A stretch of DNA of 64,000 nt from Pseudisothecium myosuroides. Taxonomy: Eukaryota > Streptophyta > Bryopsida > Hypnales > Lembophyllaceae. Position 1 is the stretch's first letter. Every line of letters starts with the position of its first letter. The notes beneath the pieces were generated by a model that saw only the letters and a list, made by a program, of their open reading frames with translations, was not told where the DNA came from and ran no database searches. Both the position numbers and the translations under genes were made by a program. The DNA lies in the NCBI GenBank assembly GCA_951799445.1, contig OX637297.1, positions 14,260,001 to 14,324,000 of the forward strand, read 5' to 3'. Below are positions 15,701 to 29,349 of the stretch, in pieces.

Positions 15701-18700
15701 GGTGCACTAAATTTAGTGCACCCATGAAATAATATTTCTTGGAGTATTTACAACTTGTACATTTCTTTTGGCCTTCTTTTGGATTCCAATTCCATGACCT
15801 TTCAGATTTTAGTTCTCTAAACTACAGGGCATGGCCAATTGTTTATTTTTTCTTTCTCGTCGTGTATGTTATGAAACGGTGCACTAAATTTAGTGCACCC
15901 ATGAATTATTATTTCTTGGAGTATTTAGAACTTGTACATTTCTTTTGGGCTTCTTTTGGATTCCAATTCCATGACCTTTGAGATTTTAGTTCTCTAAACT
16001 ACAGGGCATGGCCAATTGTTTATTTTTTCTCTCTCGTCGTGTATATTATGAAACGGTGCACTAAATTTAGTGCACCCATGAAATAATATTTCTTGGAGTA
16101 TTTACAACTTGTACATTTCTTTTGGCCTTCTTTTGGATTCCAATTCCATGACCTTTCAGATTTTAGTTCTCTAAACTACAGGGCATGGCCAATTGTTTAT
16201 TTTTTCTCTCTCGTCGTGTATATTATGAAACGGTGCACTAAATTTAGTGCACCCATGAATTAATATTTCTTGGAGTATTTACAACTTGTACATTTCTTTT
16301 GGCCTTCTTTTGGATTCCAATTCCATGACCTTTGAGATTTTAGTTCTCTAAACTACAGGGCATGTCCAATTGTTTATTTTTTCTTTCTCGTCGTGTATGT
16401 TATGAAACGGTGCACTAAATTCAGTGCACCCATGAATTATTATTTCTTGGAGTATTTACAACTTGTACATTTCTTTTGGCCTGCTTTTGGATTCCAATTC
16501 TATGACCTTTGAGATTTTAGTTCTCTAAACTACAGGGCATGGCCAATTGTTTATTTTTTCTTTCTCGTCGTGTATGTTATGAAACGGTGCACTAAATTTA
16601 GTGCACCCATGAATTAATATTTCTTGGAGTATTTACAGCTTGTACATTTCTTTTGGCCTTCTTTTGGATTCCAATTCCATGACCTTTGAGATTTTACTTC
16701 AATAAACTACAGGGCATGGCCTAATGAATTGTTTGTTTTTTCTTTCTCATCGTGAATGTTATGAAACGGTGCACTAAATTTAGTGCACCCATGAAATATT
16801 ATTTCTTGGAGTATTTACAACTTGTACATTTTTTTTGGCCTTCTTTTGGATTCGAATTGCATGACCTTTGAGATTTTAGTTTAATAAACTACAGGGCATG
16901 GCCAAATGAATTGTTTATTTTTTCTTTCTCGTCGTGTATGTTATGAAACGGTGCACTAAATTTAGTGCACCCATGAATTATTATTTCTTGGAGTATTTAG
17001 AACTTGTACATTTCTTTTGGGCTTCTTTTGGATTCGAATTGCATGACCTTTGAGATTTTAGTTCAATAAACTACAGGGCATGGCCAAATGAATTGTTTAT
17101 TTTTTCTTTTTCGTCGTGTATGTTATGAAACGGTGCACTAAATTTAGTGCACCCATGAATTATTATTTCTTGGAGTATTTACAACTTGTACATTTCTTTT
17201 GGCCTTCTTTTGGATTCCAATTCCATGACCTTTGAGATTTTAGTTCAATAAACTCTAGGGCATGGCCAATTGTTTATTTTTCCTTTCTCCTCGTGTATGT
17301 TATGAAACGGTGCACTAAATTTAGTGCACCCATGAAATATTATTTCTTGGAGTATTTAGAACTTGTACATTTCTTTTGGCCTTCCTTTGGATTCCAATTT
17401 CATGACCTTTGAGATTTTAATTCAATAAACTACTGGGCATGGCCAAATGAATTGTTTATTTTTGCTTTCTCGTCGTGTATGTTATGAAACGGTGCACTAA
17501 ATTTAGTGCACCCATGAATTATTATTTCTTGGAGTATTTACAAGTTGTACATTTCTTTTGGCCTTCTTTTCGATTCCAATTCCATGACCTTTGAGATTTT
17601 AGTTCAATAAACTCTAGGGCATGGCCAATTGTTTATTTTTCCTTTCTCCTTGTGTATGTTACGAAACGGTGCACTAAATTTAGTGCACCCATGAAATAAT
17701 ATTTCTTGGAGTATTTAGAACTTGTACATTTCTTTTGGCCTTCTTTTGGATTCCAATTCCATGACCTTTGAGATTTTAGTTCAATAAACTACTGGGCATG
17801 GCCAAATGAATTGTTTATTTTTGCTTTCTCCTCGTGTATGTTATGAAACGGTGCACTAAATTTAGTGCACCCATGAATTAATATTTCTTGGATTATTTAC
17901 AACTTGTACATTTCTTTTGGCCTTCTTTTGGATTCCAATTGCATGACCTTTGAGATTTTAGTTCAATAAACTACTGGGCATGGCCAAATGAATTGTTTAT
18001 TTTTGCTTTCTCGTCGTGTATATTATGAAACGGTGCACTAAATTTAGTGCACCCATGAATTAATATTTCTTGGAGTATTTACAACTTGTACATTTCTTTT
18101 GGCCTTCTTTTGGATTCCAATTCCATGACCTTTGAGATTTTAGTTCTCTAAACTACAGGGCATGGCCAATTGTTTATTTTTTCTTTCTCGTCGTGTATGT
18201 TATGAAACGGTGCACTAAATTTAGTGCACCCATGAATTAATATTTCTTGGAGTATTTACAGCTTGTACATTTCTTTTGGCCTTCTTTTGGATTCCAATTC
18301 CATGACCTTTGAGATTTTACTTCAATAAACTACAGGGCATGGCCAAATGAATTGTTTGTTTTTTCTTTCTCATCGTGAATGTTATGAAACGGTGCACTAA
18401 ATTTAGTGCACCCATGAAATACTATTTCTTGGAGTATTTACAACTTGTACATTTTTTTTGGCCTTCTTTTGGATTCGAATTCCATGACCTTTGAGATTTT
18501 AGTTTAATAACCTACAGGGCATGGCCAAATGAATTGTTTATTTTTTCTTTCTCGTCGTGTATGTTATGAAACGGTGCACTAAATTTAGTGCACCCATGAA
18601 TTATTATTTCTTGGAGTATTTAGAACTTGTACATTTCTTTTGGGCTTCTTTTGGATTCCAATTCCATGACCTTTGAGATTTTAGTTCTCTAAACTACAGG

Positions 18701-19350
18701 GCATGGCCAATTGTTTATTTTTTCTCTCTCGTCGTGTATATTATGAAACGGTGCACTAAATTTAGTGCACCCATGAATTAATATTTCTTGGAGTATTTAC
18801 AACTTGTACATTTCTTTTGGCCTTCTTTTGGATTCCAATTCCATGACCTTTGAGATTTTAGTTCTCTAAACTACAGGGCATGGCCAATTGTTTATTTTTT
18901 CTTTCTCGTCGTGAATGTTATGAAACGGTGCACTAAATTCAGTGCACCCATGAATTATTATTTCTTGGAGTATTTACAACTTGTACATTTCTTTTGGCCT
19001 GCTTTTGGATTCCAATTCTATGACCTTTGAGATTTTAGTTCTCTAAACTACAGGGCATGGCCAATTGTTTATTTTTTCTTTCTCGTCGTGTATGTTATGA
19101 AACGGTGCACTAAATTTAGTGCACCCATGAATTAATATTTCTTGGAGTATTTACAGCTTGTACATTTCTTTTGGCCTTCTTTTGGATTCCAATTCCATGA
19201 CCTTTGAGATTTTAGTTCAATAAACTACAGGGCATGGCCAAATGAATTGTTTATTTTTTCTTTCTCGTCGTGTATGTTATGAAACGGTGCACTAAATTTA
19301 GTGCACCCATGAATTATTATTTCTTGGAGTATTTACAACTTGTACATTTC
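9770..19350 (+). repeat. Segmental duplication inside satellite: about 9.77-12.9 kb copied at 16.2-19.35 kb (offset 6,447)
   Basis: Diagnostic variants in 9,770-12,900 recur exactly 6,447 bp later. They are CATGTCCAATTG (9,914/16,361), CAATTCTATGACC (10,049/16,496), TTTTTCGTCGTG (10,660/17,107), CTCCTTGTGTATG with GTTACG (11,211/17,658) and GTCGTGAATG (12,461/18,908). The offset is 36 monomers. The interval between the copies is itself built from pieces of the same material: 9,469-10,500 matches 13,595-14,630 at offset 4,126, and 9,469-9,711 matches 15,739-15,981 at offset 6,270. Boundaries were estimated by eye and are good to about one monomer. Confidence 0.8.
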
Positions 19351-19446
19351 TTTTGGCCTTCTTTTGGATTCCAATTCCATGACCTTTGAGATTTTAGTTC
19401 AATAAACTCTAGGGCATGGCCAATTGTTTATTTTTCCTTTCTCCTC

Positions 19447-22400
19447 GTGTATGTTATGAAACGGTGCACTAAATTTAGTGCACCCATGAAATAATATTTC
19501 TTGGAGTATTTACAACTTGTACATTTCTTTTGGCCTTCCTTTGGATTCCAATTGCATGACCTTTGAGATTTTAGTTCAATAAACTACTGGGCATGGCCAA
19601 ATGAATTGTTTATTTTTGCTTTCTCGTCGTGTATGTTATGAAACGGTGCACTAAATTTAGAGCACCCATGAATTAATATTTCTTGGATTATTTACAAGTT
19701 GTACATTTCTTTTGGCCTTCTTTTGGATTCCAATTCCATGACCTTTGAGATTTTAGTTCAATAAACTACAGGGCATGCCCAATTGTTTATTTTTTCTCTC
19801 TCGTCGTGTATGTTATGAATTGGTGCACTAAATTTAGTGCACCCGTGAATTATTATTTCTTGGAGTATTTACAACTTGTACATTTCTTTTGGGCTTCTTT
19901 TGGATTCCAATTCCATGACCTTTGAGATTTTAGTTCTCTAAACTACAGGGCATGGCCAATTGTTTATTTTTTCTCTCTCGTCGTGTATATTATGAAACGG
20001 TGCACTAAATTTAGTGCACCCATGAATTAATATTTCTTGGAGTATTTACAACTTGTACATTTCTTTTGGCCTTCTTTTGGATTCCAATTCCATGACCTTT
20101 GAGATTTTAGTTCTCTAAACTACAGGGCATGGCCAATTGTTTATTTTTTCTTTCTCGTCATGTATGTTATGAAACGGTGCACTAAATTCAGTGCACCCAT
20201 GAATTATTATTTCTTGGAGTATTTACAACTTGTACATTTCTTTTGGCCTTCTTTTGGATTCCAATTTCATGACCTTTGAGATTTTAGTTCTCTAAACTAC
20301 AGGGCATGGCCAATTGTTTATTTTTTCTTTCTCGTCGTGTATGTTATGAAACGGTGCACTAAATTTAGTGCACCCATGAATTAATATTTCTTGGAGTATT
20401 TACAGCTTGTACATTTCTTTTGGCCTTCTTTTGGATTCCAATTCCATGACCTTTGAGGTTTTACTTCAATAAACTACAGGGCATGGCCAAATGAATTGTT
20501 TATTTTTTCTTTCTCATCGTGAATGTTATGAAACGGTGCACTAAATTTAGTGCACCCATGAATTATTATTTCTTGGAGTATTTACAACTTGTACATTTTT
20601 TTTGGCCTTCTTTTGGATTCGAATTGCATGACCTTTGAGATTTTAGTTTAATAAACTACAGGGCATGGCCAAATGAATTGTTTATTTTTTCTTTCTCGTC
20701 GTGTATGTTATGAATTGGTGCACTAAATTTAGTGCACCCATGAATTATTATTTCTTGGAGTATTTAGAACTTGTACATTTCTTTTGGCCTTCTTTTGGAT
20801 TCCAATTGCATGACCTTTGAGATTTTAGTTCAATAAACTACTGGGCATGGCCAAATGAATTGTTTATTTTTGCTTTCTCGTCGTGTATGTTATGAAACGG
20901 TGCACTAAATTTATTGCACCCATGAATTAATATTTCTTGGATTATTTACAAGTTGTACATTTCTTTTGGCCTTCTTTTGGATTCCAATTCCATGACCTTT
21001 GAGATTTTAGTTCAATAAACTACAGGGCATGCCCAATTGTTTATTTTTTCTCTCTCGTCGTGTATGTTATGAAACGGTGCACTAAATTTAGTGCACCCGT
21101 GAATTATTATTTCTTGGAGTATTTACAACTTGTACATTTCTTTTGGGCTTCTCTTGGATTCCAATTCCATGACTTTTGAGATTTTAGTTCTCTAAACTAC
21201 AGGGCATGGCCAATTGTTTATTTTTTCTCTCTCGTCGTGTATATTATGAAACGGTGCACTAAATTCAGTGCACCCATGAATTAATATTTCTTGGAGTATT
21301 TACAACTTGTACATTTCTTTTGGCCTTCTTTTGGATTCCAATTCCATGACCTTTGAGATTTTAGTTCTCTAAACTACAGGGCATGGCCAATTGTTTATTT
21401 TTTCTTTCTCGTCGTGTATGTTATGAAACGGTGCACTAAATTCAGTGCACCCATGAATTATTATTTCTTGGAGTATTTACAACTTGTACATTTCTTTTGG
21501 CCTTCTTTTGGATTCCAATTCCATGACCTTTGAGATTTTAGTTCTCTAAACTACAGGGCATGGCCAATTGTTTATTTTTTCTCTCTCGTCGTGTATGTTA
21601 TGAAACGGTGCACTAAATTTAGTGCACCCATGAATTAATATTTCTTGGAGTATTTACAACTTGTACATTTCTTTTGGCCTTCTTTTGGATTCCAATTCCA
21701 TGACCTTTGAGATTTTAGTTCTCTAAACTACAGGGCATGGCCAATTGTTTATTTTTTCTTTCTCGTCGTGTATGTTATGAAACGGTGCACTAAATTTAGT
21801 GCACCCATGAATTATTATTTCTTGGAGTATTTACAACTTGTACATTTCTTTTGGCCTGCTTTTGGATTCCAATTCTATGACCTTTGAGATTTTAGTTCTC
21901 TAAACTACAGGGCATGGCCAATTGTTTATTTTTTCTTTCTCGTCGTGTATGTTATGAAACGGTGCACTAAATTTAGTGCACCCATGAATTAATATTTCTT
22001 GGAGTATTTACAGCTTGTACATTTCTTTTGGCCTTCTTTTGGATTCCAATTCCATGACCTTTGAGATTTTACTTCAATAAACTACAGGGCATGGCCAAAT
22101 GAATTGTTTGTTTTTTCTTTCTCATCGTGAATGTTATGAAACGGTGCACTAAATTTAGTGCACTTATGAATTATTATTTCTTGGAGTATTTACAACTTGT
22201 ACATTTTTTTTGGCCTTCTTTTGGATTCGAATTGCATGACCTTTGAGATTTTAGTTTAATAAACTACAGGGCATGGCCAAATGAATTGTTTATTTTTTCT
22301 TTCTCGTCGTGTATGTTATGAAACGGTGCACTAAACTTAGTGCACCCATGAATTATTATTTCTTGGAGTATTTAGAACTTGAACATTTCTTTTGGCCTTC

Positions 22401-25400
22401 TTTTGGATTCCAATTGCATGACCTTTCAGATTTTAGTTCTCTAAACTACAGGGCATGGCCAATTGTTTATTTTTTCTCTCTCGTCGTGTATATTATGAAA
22501 CGGTGCACTAAATTTAGTGCACCCATGAATTAATATTTCTTGGAGTATTTACAACTTGTACATTTCTTTTGGCCTTCTTTTGGATTCCAATTCCATGACC
22601 TTTGAGATTTTAGTTCTCTAAACTACAGGGCATGGCCAATTGTTTATTTTTTCTTTCTCGTCGTGTATGTTATGAAACGGTGCACTAAATTCAGTGCACC
22701 CATGAATTATTATTTCTTGGAGTATTTACAACTTGTACATTTCTTTTGGCCTGCTTTTGGAGTCCAATTCTATGACCTTTGAGATTTTAGTTCTCTAAAC
22801 TACAGGGCATGGCCAATTGTTTATTTTTTCTTTCTCGTCGTGTATGTTATGAAACGGTGCACTAAATTTAGTGCACCCATGAATTAATATTTCTTGGAGT
22901 ATTTACAGCTTGTACATTTCTTTTGGCCTTCTTTTGGATTCCAATTCCATGACCTTTGAGATTTTACTTCAATAAACTACAGGGCATGGCCAAATGAATT
23001 GTTTGTTTTTTCTTTCTCATCGTGAATGTTATGAAACGGTGCACTAAATTTAGTGCACCCATAAAATATTATTTCTTGGAGTATTTACAACTTGTACATT
23101 TTTTTTGGCCTTCTTTTGGATTCGAATTGCATGACCTTTGAGATTTTAGTTTAATAAACTACAGGGCATGGCCAAATGAATTGTTTATTTTTTCTTTCTC
23201 GTCGTGTATGTTATGAAACGGTGCACTAAATTTAGTGCACCCATGAATTATTATTTCTTGGAGTATTTACAACTTGTACATTTCTTTTGGCCTTCTTTTG
23301 GATTCCAATTCCATGACCTTTGAGATTTTAGTTCTCTAAACTACAGGGCATGGCCAATTGTTTATTTTTTCTTTCTCGTCGTGTATGTTATGAAACGGTG
23401 CACTAAATTTAGTGCACCCATGAAATAATATTTCTTGGAGTATTTACAACTTGTACATTTCTTTTGGCCTTCCTTTGGATTCCAATTGCATGACCTTTGA
23501 GATTTTAGTTCAATAAACTACTGGGCATGGCCAAATGAATTGTTTATTTTTGCTTTCTCGTCGTGTATGTTATGAAACGGTGCACTAAATTTAGTGCACC
23601 CATGAATTAATATTTCTTGGATTATTTACAAGTTGTACATTTCTTTTGGCCTTCTTTTGGATTCCAATTCCATGACCTTTGAGATTTTAGTTCAATAAAC
23701 TACAGGGCATGCCCAATTGTTTATTTTTTCTCTCTCGTCGTGTATGTTATGAATTGGTGCACTAAATTTAGTGCACCCGTGAATTATTATTTCTTGGAGT
23801 ATTTACAACTTGTACATTTCTTTTGGGCTTCTTTTGGATTCCAATTCCATGACCTTTGAGATTTTAGTTCTCTAAACTACAGGGCATGGCCAATTGTTTA
23901 TTTTTTCTCTCTCGTCGTGTATATTATGAAACGGTGCACTAAATTTAGTGCACCCATGAATTAATATTTCTTGGAGTATTTACAACTTGTACATTTCTTT
24001 TGGCCTTCTTTTGGATTCCAATTCCATGACCTTTGAGATTTTAGTTCTCTAAACTACAGGGCATGGCCAATTGTTTATTTTTTCTTTCTCGTCATGTATG
24101 TTATGAAACGGTGCACTAAATTCAGTGCACCCATGAATTATTATTTCTTGGAGTATTTACAACTTGTACATTTCTTTTGGCCTTCTTTTGGATTCCAATT
24201 TCATGACCTTTGAGATTTTAGTTCTCTAAACTACAGGGCATGGCCAATTGTTTATTTTTTCTTTCTCGTCGTGTATGTTATGAAACGGTGCACTAAATTT
24301 AGTGCACCCATGAATTAATATTTCTTGGAGTATTTACAGCTTGTACATTTCTTTTGGCCTTCTTTTGGATTCCAATTCCATGACCTTTGAGGTTTTACTT
24401 CAATAAACTACAGGGCATGGCCAAATGAATTGTTTATTTTTTCTTTCTCATCGTGAATGTTATGAAACGGTGCACTAAATTTAGTGCACCCATGAATTAT
24501 TATTTCTTGGAGTATTTACAACTTGTACATTTTTTTTGGCCTTCTTTTGGATTCGAATTGCATGACCTTTGAGATTTTAGTTTAATAAACTACAGGGCAT
24601 GGCCAAATGAATTGTTTATTTTTTCTTTCTCGTCGTGTATGTTATGAATTGGTGCACTAAATTTAGTGCACCCATGAATTATTATTTCTTGGAGTATTTA
24701 GAACTTGTACATTTCTTTTGGCCTTCTTTTGGATTCCAATTGCATGACCTTTGAGATTTTAGTTCAATAAACTACTGGGCATGGCCAAATGAATTGTTTA
24801 TTTTTGCTTTCTCGTCGTGTATGTTATGAAACGGTGCACTAAATTTATTGCACCCATGAATTAATATTTCTTGGATTATTTACAAGTTGTACATTTCTTT
24901 TGGCCTTCTTTTGGATTCCAATTCCATGACCTTTGAGATTTTAGTTCAATAAACTACAGGGCATGCCCAATTGTTTATTTTTTCTCTCTCGTCGTGTATG
25001 TTATGAAACGGTGCACTAAATTTAGTGCACCCGTGAATTATTATTTCTTGGAGTATTTACAACTTGTACATTTCTTTTGGGCTTCTCTTGGATTCCAATT
25101 CCATGACTTTTGAGATTTTAGTTCTCTAAACTACAGGGCATGGCCAATTGTTTATTTTTTCTCTCTCGTCGTGTATATTATGAAACGGTGCACTAAATTC
25201 AGTGCACCCATGAATTAATATTTCTTGGAGTATTTACAACTTGTACATTTCTTTTGGCCTTCTTTTGGATTCCAATTCCATGACCTTTGAGATTTTAGTT
25301 CTCTAAACTACAGGGCATGGCCAATTGTTTATTTTTTCTTTCTCGTCGTGTATGTTATGAAACGGTGCACTAAATTCAGTGCACCCATGAATTATTATTT

Positions 25401-27314
25401 CTTGGAGTATTTACAACTTGTACATTTCTTTTGGCCTTCTTTTGGATTCCAATTCCATGACCTTTGAGATTTTAGTTCTCTAAACTACAGGGCATGGCCA
25501 ATTGTTTATTTTTTCTCTCTCGTCGTGTATGTTATGAAACGGTGCACTAAATTTAGTGCACCCATGAATTAATATTTCTTGGAGTATTTACAACTTGTAC
25601 ATTTCTTTTGGCCTTCTTTTGGATTCCAATTCCATGACCTTTGAGATTTTAGTTCTCTAAACTACAGGGCATGGCCAATTGTTTATTTTTTCTTTCTCGT
25701 CGTGTATGTTATGAAACGGTGCACTAAATTTAGTGCACCCATGAATTATTATTTCTTGGAGTATTTACAACTTGTACATTTCTTTTGGCCTGCTTTTGGA
25801 TTCCAATTCTATGACCTTTGAGATTTTAGTTCTCTAAACTACAGGGCATGGCCAATTGTTTATTTTTTCTTTCTCGTCGTGTATGTTATGAAACGGTGCA
25901 CTAAATTTAGTGCACCCATGAATTAATATTTCTTGGAGTATTTACAGCTTGTACATTTCTTTTGGCCTTCTTTTGGATTCCAATTCCATGACCTTTGAGA
26001 TTTTACTTCAATAAACTACAGGGCATGGCCAAATGAATTGTTTGTTTTTTCTTTCTCATCGTGAATGTTATGAAACGGTGCACTAAATTTAGTGCACTTA
26101 TGAATTATTATTTCTTGGAGTATTTACAACTTGTACATTTTTTTTGGCCTTCTTTTGGATTCGAATTGCATGACCTTTGAGATTTTAGTTTAATAAACTA
26201 CAGGGCATGGCCAAATGAATTGTTTATTTTTTCTTTCTCGTCGTGTATGTTATGAAACGGTGCACTAAACTTAGTGCACCCATGAATTATTATTTCTTGG
26301 AGTATTTAGAACTTGAACATTTCTTTTGGCCTTCTTTTGGATTCCAATTGCATGACCTTTCAGATTTTAGTTCTCTAAACTACAGGGCATGGCCAATTGT
26401 TTATTTTTTCTCTCTCGTCGTGTATATTATGAAACGGTGCACTAAATTTAGTGCACCCATGAATTAATATTTCTTGGAGTATTTACAACTTGTACATTTC
26501 TTTTGGCCTTCTTTTGGATTCCAATTCCATGACCTTTGAGATTTTAGTTCTCTAAACTACAGGGCATGGCCAATTGTTTATTTTTTCTTTCTCGTCGTGT
26601 ATGTTATGAAACGGTGCACTAAATTCAGTGCACCCATGAATTATTATTTCTTGGAGTATTTACAACTTGTACATTTCTTTTGGCCTGCTTTTGGAGTCCA
26701 ATTCTATGACCTTTGAGATTTTAGTTCTCTAAACTACAGGGCATGGCCAATTGTTTATTTTTTCTTTCTCGTCGTGTATGTTATGAAACGGTGCACTAAA
26801 TTTAGTGCACCCATGAATTAATATTTCTTGGAGTATTTACAGCTTGTACATTTCTTTTGGCCTTCTTTTGGATTCCAATTCCATGACCTTTGAGATTTTA
26901 CTTCAATAAACTACAGGGCATGGCCAAATGAATTGTTTGTTTTTTCTTTCTCATCGTGAATGTTATGAAACGGTGCACTAAATTTAGTGCACCCATAAAA
27001 TATTATTTCTTGGAGTATTTACAACTTGTACATTTTTTTTGGCCTTCTTTTGGATTCGAATTGCATGACCTTTGAGATTTTAGTTTAATAAACTACAGGG
27101 CATGGCCAAATGAATTGTTTATTTTTTCTTTCTCGTCGTGTATGTTATGAAACGGTGCACTAAATTTAGTGCACCCATGAATTATTATTTCTTGGAGTAT
27201 TTACAACTTGTACATTTCTTTTGGCCTTCTTTTGGATTCCAATTCCATGACCTTTGAGATTTTAGTTCTCTAAACTACAGGGCATGGCCAATTGTTTATT
27301 TTTTCTTTCTCGTC
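19447..27314 (+). repeat. Near-identical 3,934-bp (22-monomer) tandem duplication within the satellite
   Basis: Positions 19,447-23,380 are repeated directly as 23,381-27,314. Private variants match at an offset of 3,934: GTCATGTATG (20,157/24,091), CTTTGAGGTTTTAC (20,451/24,385), TTTATTGCACC (20,911/24,845), GCTTCTCTTGG (21,148/25,082), GTGCACTTATG (22,160/26,094), GAACTTGAACATTTC (22,376/26,310) and GGAGTCCAATTC (22,759/26,693). Only one difference was noticed, A at 19,661 against T at 23,595. The offset equals fourteen 177-bp and eight 182-bp monomers. A third, partial copy follows at about 27.32-28.75 kb, matching 21.78-23.2 kb at offset 5,547. Confidence 0.88.
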
Positions 27315-29349
27315 GTGTATGTTATGAAACGGTGCACTAAATTCAGTGCACCCATGAATTATTATTTCTTGGAGTATTTACAACTTGTACATTTCTTTTG
27401 GCCTGCTTTTGGATTCCAATTCTATGACCTTTGAGATTTTAGTTCTCTAAACTACAGGGCATGGCCAATTGTTTATTTTTTCTTTCTCGTCGTGTATGTT
27501 ATGAAACGGTGCACTAAATTTAGTGCACCCATGAATTAATATTTCTTGGAGTATTTACAGCTTGTACATTTCTTTTGGCCTTCTTTTGGATTCCAATTCC
27601 ATGACCTTTGAGATTTTACTTCAATAAACTACAGGGCATGGCCAAATGAATTGTTTGTTTTTTCTTTCTCATCGTGAATGTTATGAAACGGTGCACTAAA
27701 TTTAGTGCACTTATGAATTATTATTTCTTGGAGTATTTACAACTTGTACATTTTTTTTGGCCTTCTTTTGGATTCGAATTGCATGACCTTTGAGATTTTA
27801 GTTTAATAAACTACAGGGCATGGCCAAATGAATTGTTTATTTTTTCTTTCTCGTCGTGTATGTTATGAAACGGTGCACTAAATTTAGTGCACCCATGAAT
27901 TATTATTTCTTGGAGTATTTAGAACTTGTACATTTCTTTTGGCCTTCTTTTGGATTCCAATTCCATGACCTTTCAGATTTTAGTTCTCTAAACTACAGGG
28001 CATGGCCAATTGTTTATTTTTTCTCTCTCGTCGTGTATATTATGAAACGGTGCACTAAATTTAGTGCACCCATGAATTAATATTTCTTGGAGTATTTACA
28101 ACTTGTACATTTCTTTTGGCCTTCTTTTGGATTCCAATTCCATGACCTTTGAGATTTTAGTTCTCTAAACTACAGGGCATGGCCAATTGTTTATTTTTTC
28201 TTTCTCGTCGTGTATGTTATGAAACGGTGCACTAAATTCAGTGCACCCATGAATTATTATTTCTTGGAGTATTTACAACTTGTACATTTCTTTTGGCCTG
28301 CTTTTGGAGTCCAATTCTATGACCTTTGAGATTTTAGTTCTCTAAACTACAGGGCATGGCCAATTGTTTATTTTTTCTTTCTCGTCGTGTATGTTATGAA
28401 ACGGTGCACTAAATTTAGTGCACCCATGAATTAATATTTCTTGGAGTATTTACAGCTTGTACATTTCTTTTGGCCTTCTTTTGGATTCCAATTCCATGAC
28501 CTTTGAGATTTTACTTCAATAAACTACAGGGCATGGCCAAATGAATTGTTTGTTTTTTCTTTCTCATCGTGAATGTTATGAAACGGTGCACTAAATTTAG
28601 TGCACCCATAAAATATTATTTCTTGGAGTATTTACAACTTGTACATTTTTTTTGGGCTTCTTTTGGATTCGAATTGCATGACCTTTGAGATTTTAGTTTA
28701 ATAAACTACAGGGCATGGCCAAATGAATTGTTTATTTTTTCTTTCTCGTCGTGTATGTTATGAAACGGTGCACTAAATTTAGTGCACCCATGAATTATTA
28801 TTTCTTGGAGTATTTAGAACTTGTACATTTCTTTTGGGCTTCTTTTGGATTCGAATTGCATGACCTTTGAGATTTTAGTTCAATAAACTACAGGGCATGG
28901 CCAAATGAATTGTTTATTTTTTCTTTTTCGTCGTGTATGTTATGAATTGGTGCACTAAATTTAGTGCACCCATGAATTATTATTTCTTGGAGTATTTACA
29001 AGTTGTACATTTTTTTTGGCCTTCTTTTGAAATCCAATTCCATGACCTTTGAGATTTTAGTTCTCTAAACTACAGGGCATGGCCAATTGTTTATTTTTTC
29101 TCTCTCGTCGTGTATGTTATGAAACGGTGCACTAAATTTAGTGCACCCATGAAATATTATTTCTTGGAGTATTTACAACTTGTACATTTCTTTTGGCCTT
29201 CTTTTGGATTCCAATTCCATGACCTTTGAGATTTTAGTTCAATAAACTACAGGGCATGGCCAAATGAATTGTTTATTTTTTCTTTCTCGTCGTGTATGTT
29301 ATGAAACGGTGCACTAAATTTAGTGCACCCATGAATTATTATTTCTTGG

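Noticed and set aside
7448..28080. Eight plus-strand ORFs of 74-98 codons in the satellite (for example 7,448-7,744; 9,469-9,711; 22,309-22,533; 27,856-28,080)
   Set aside because: They are frames of the repeat itself, reading through because 177 bp is a multiple of three. Identical copies follow the duplications, and there is no sign of selection on protein.
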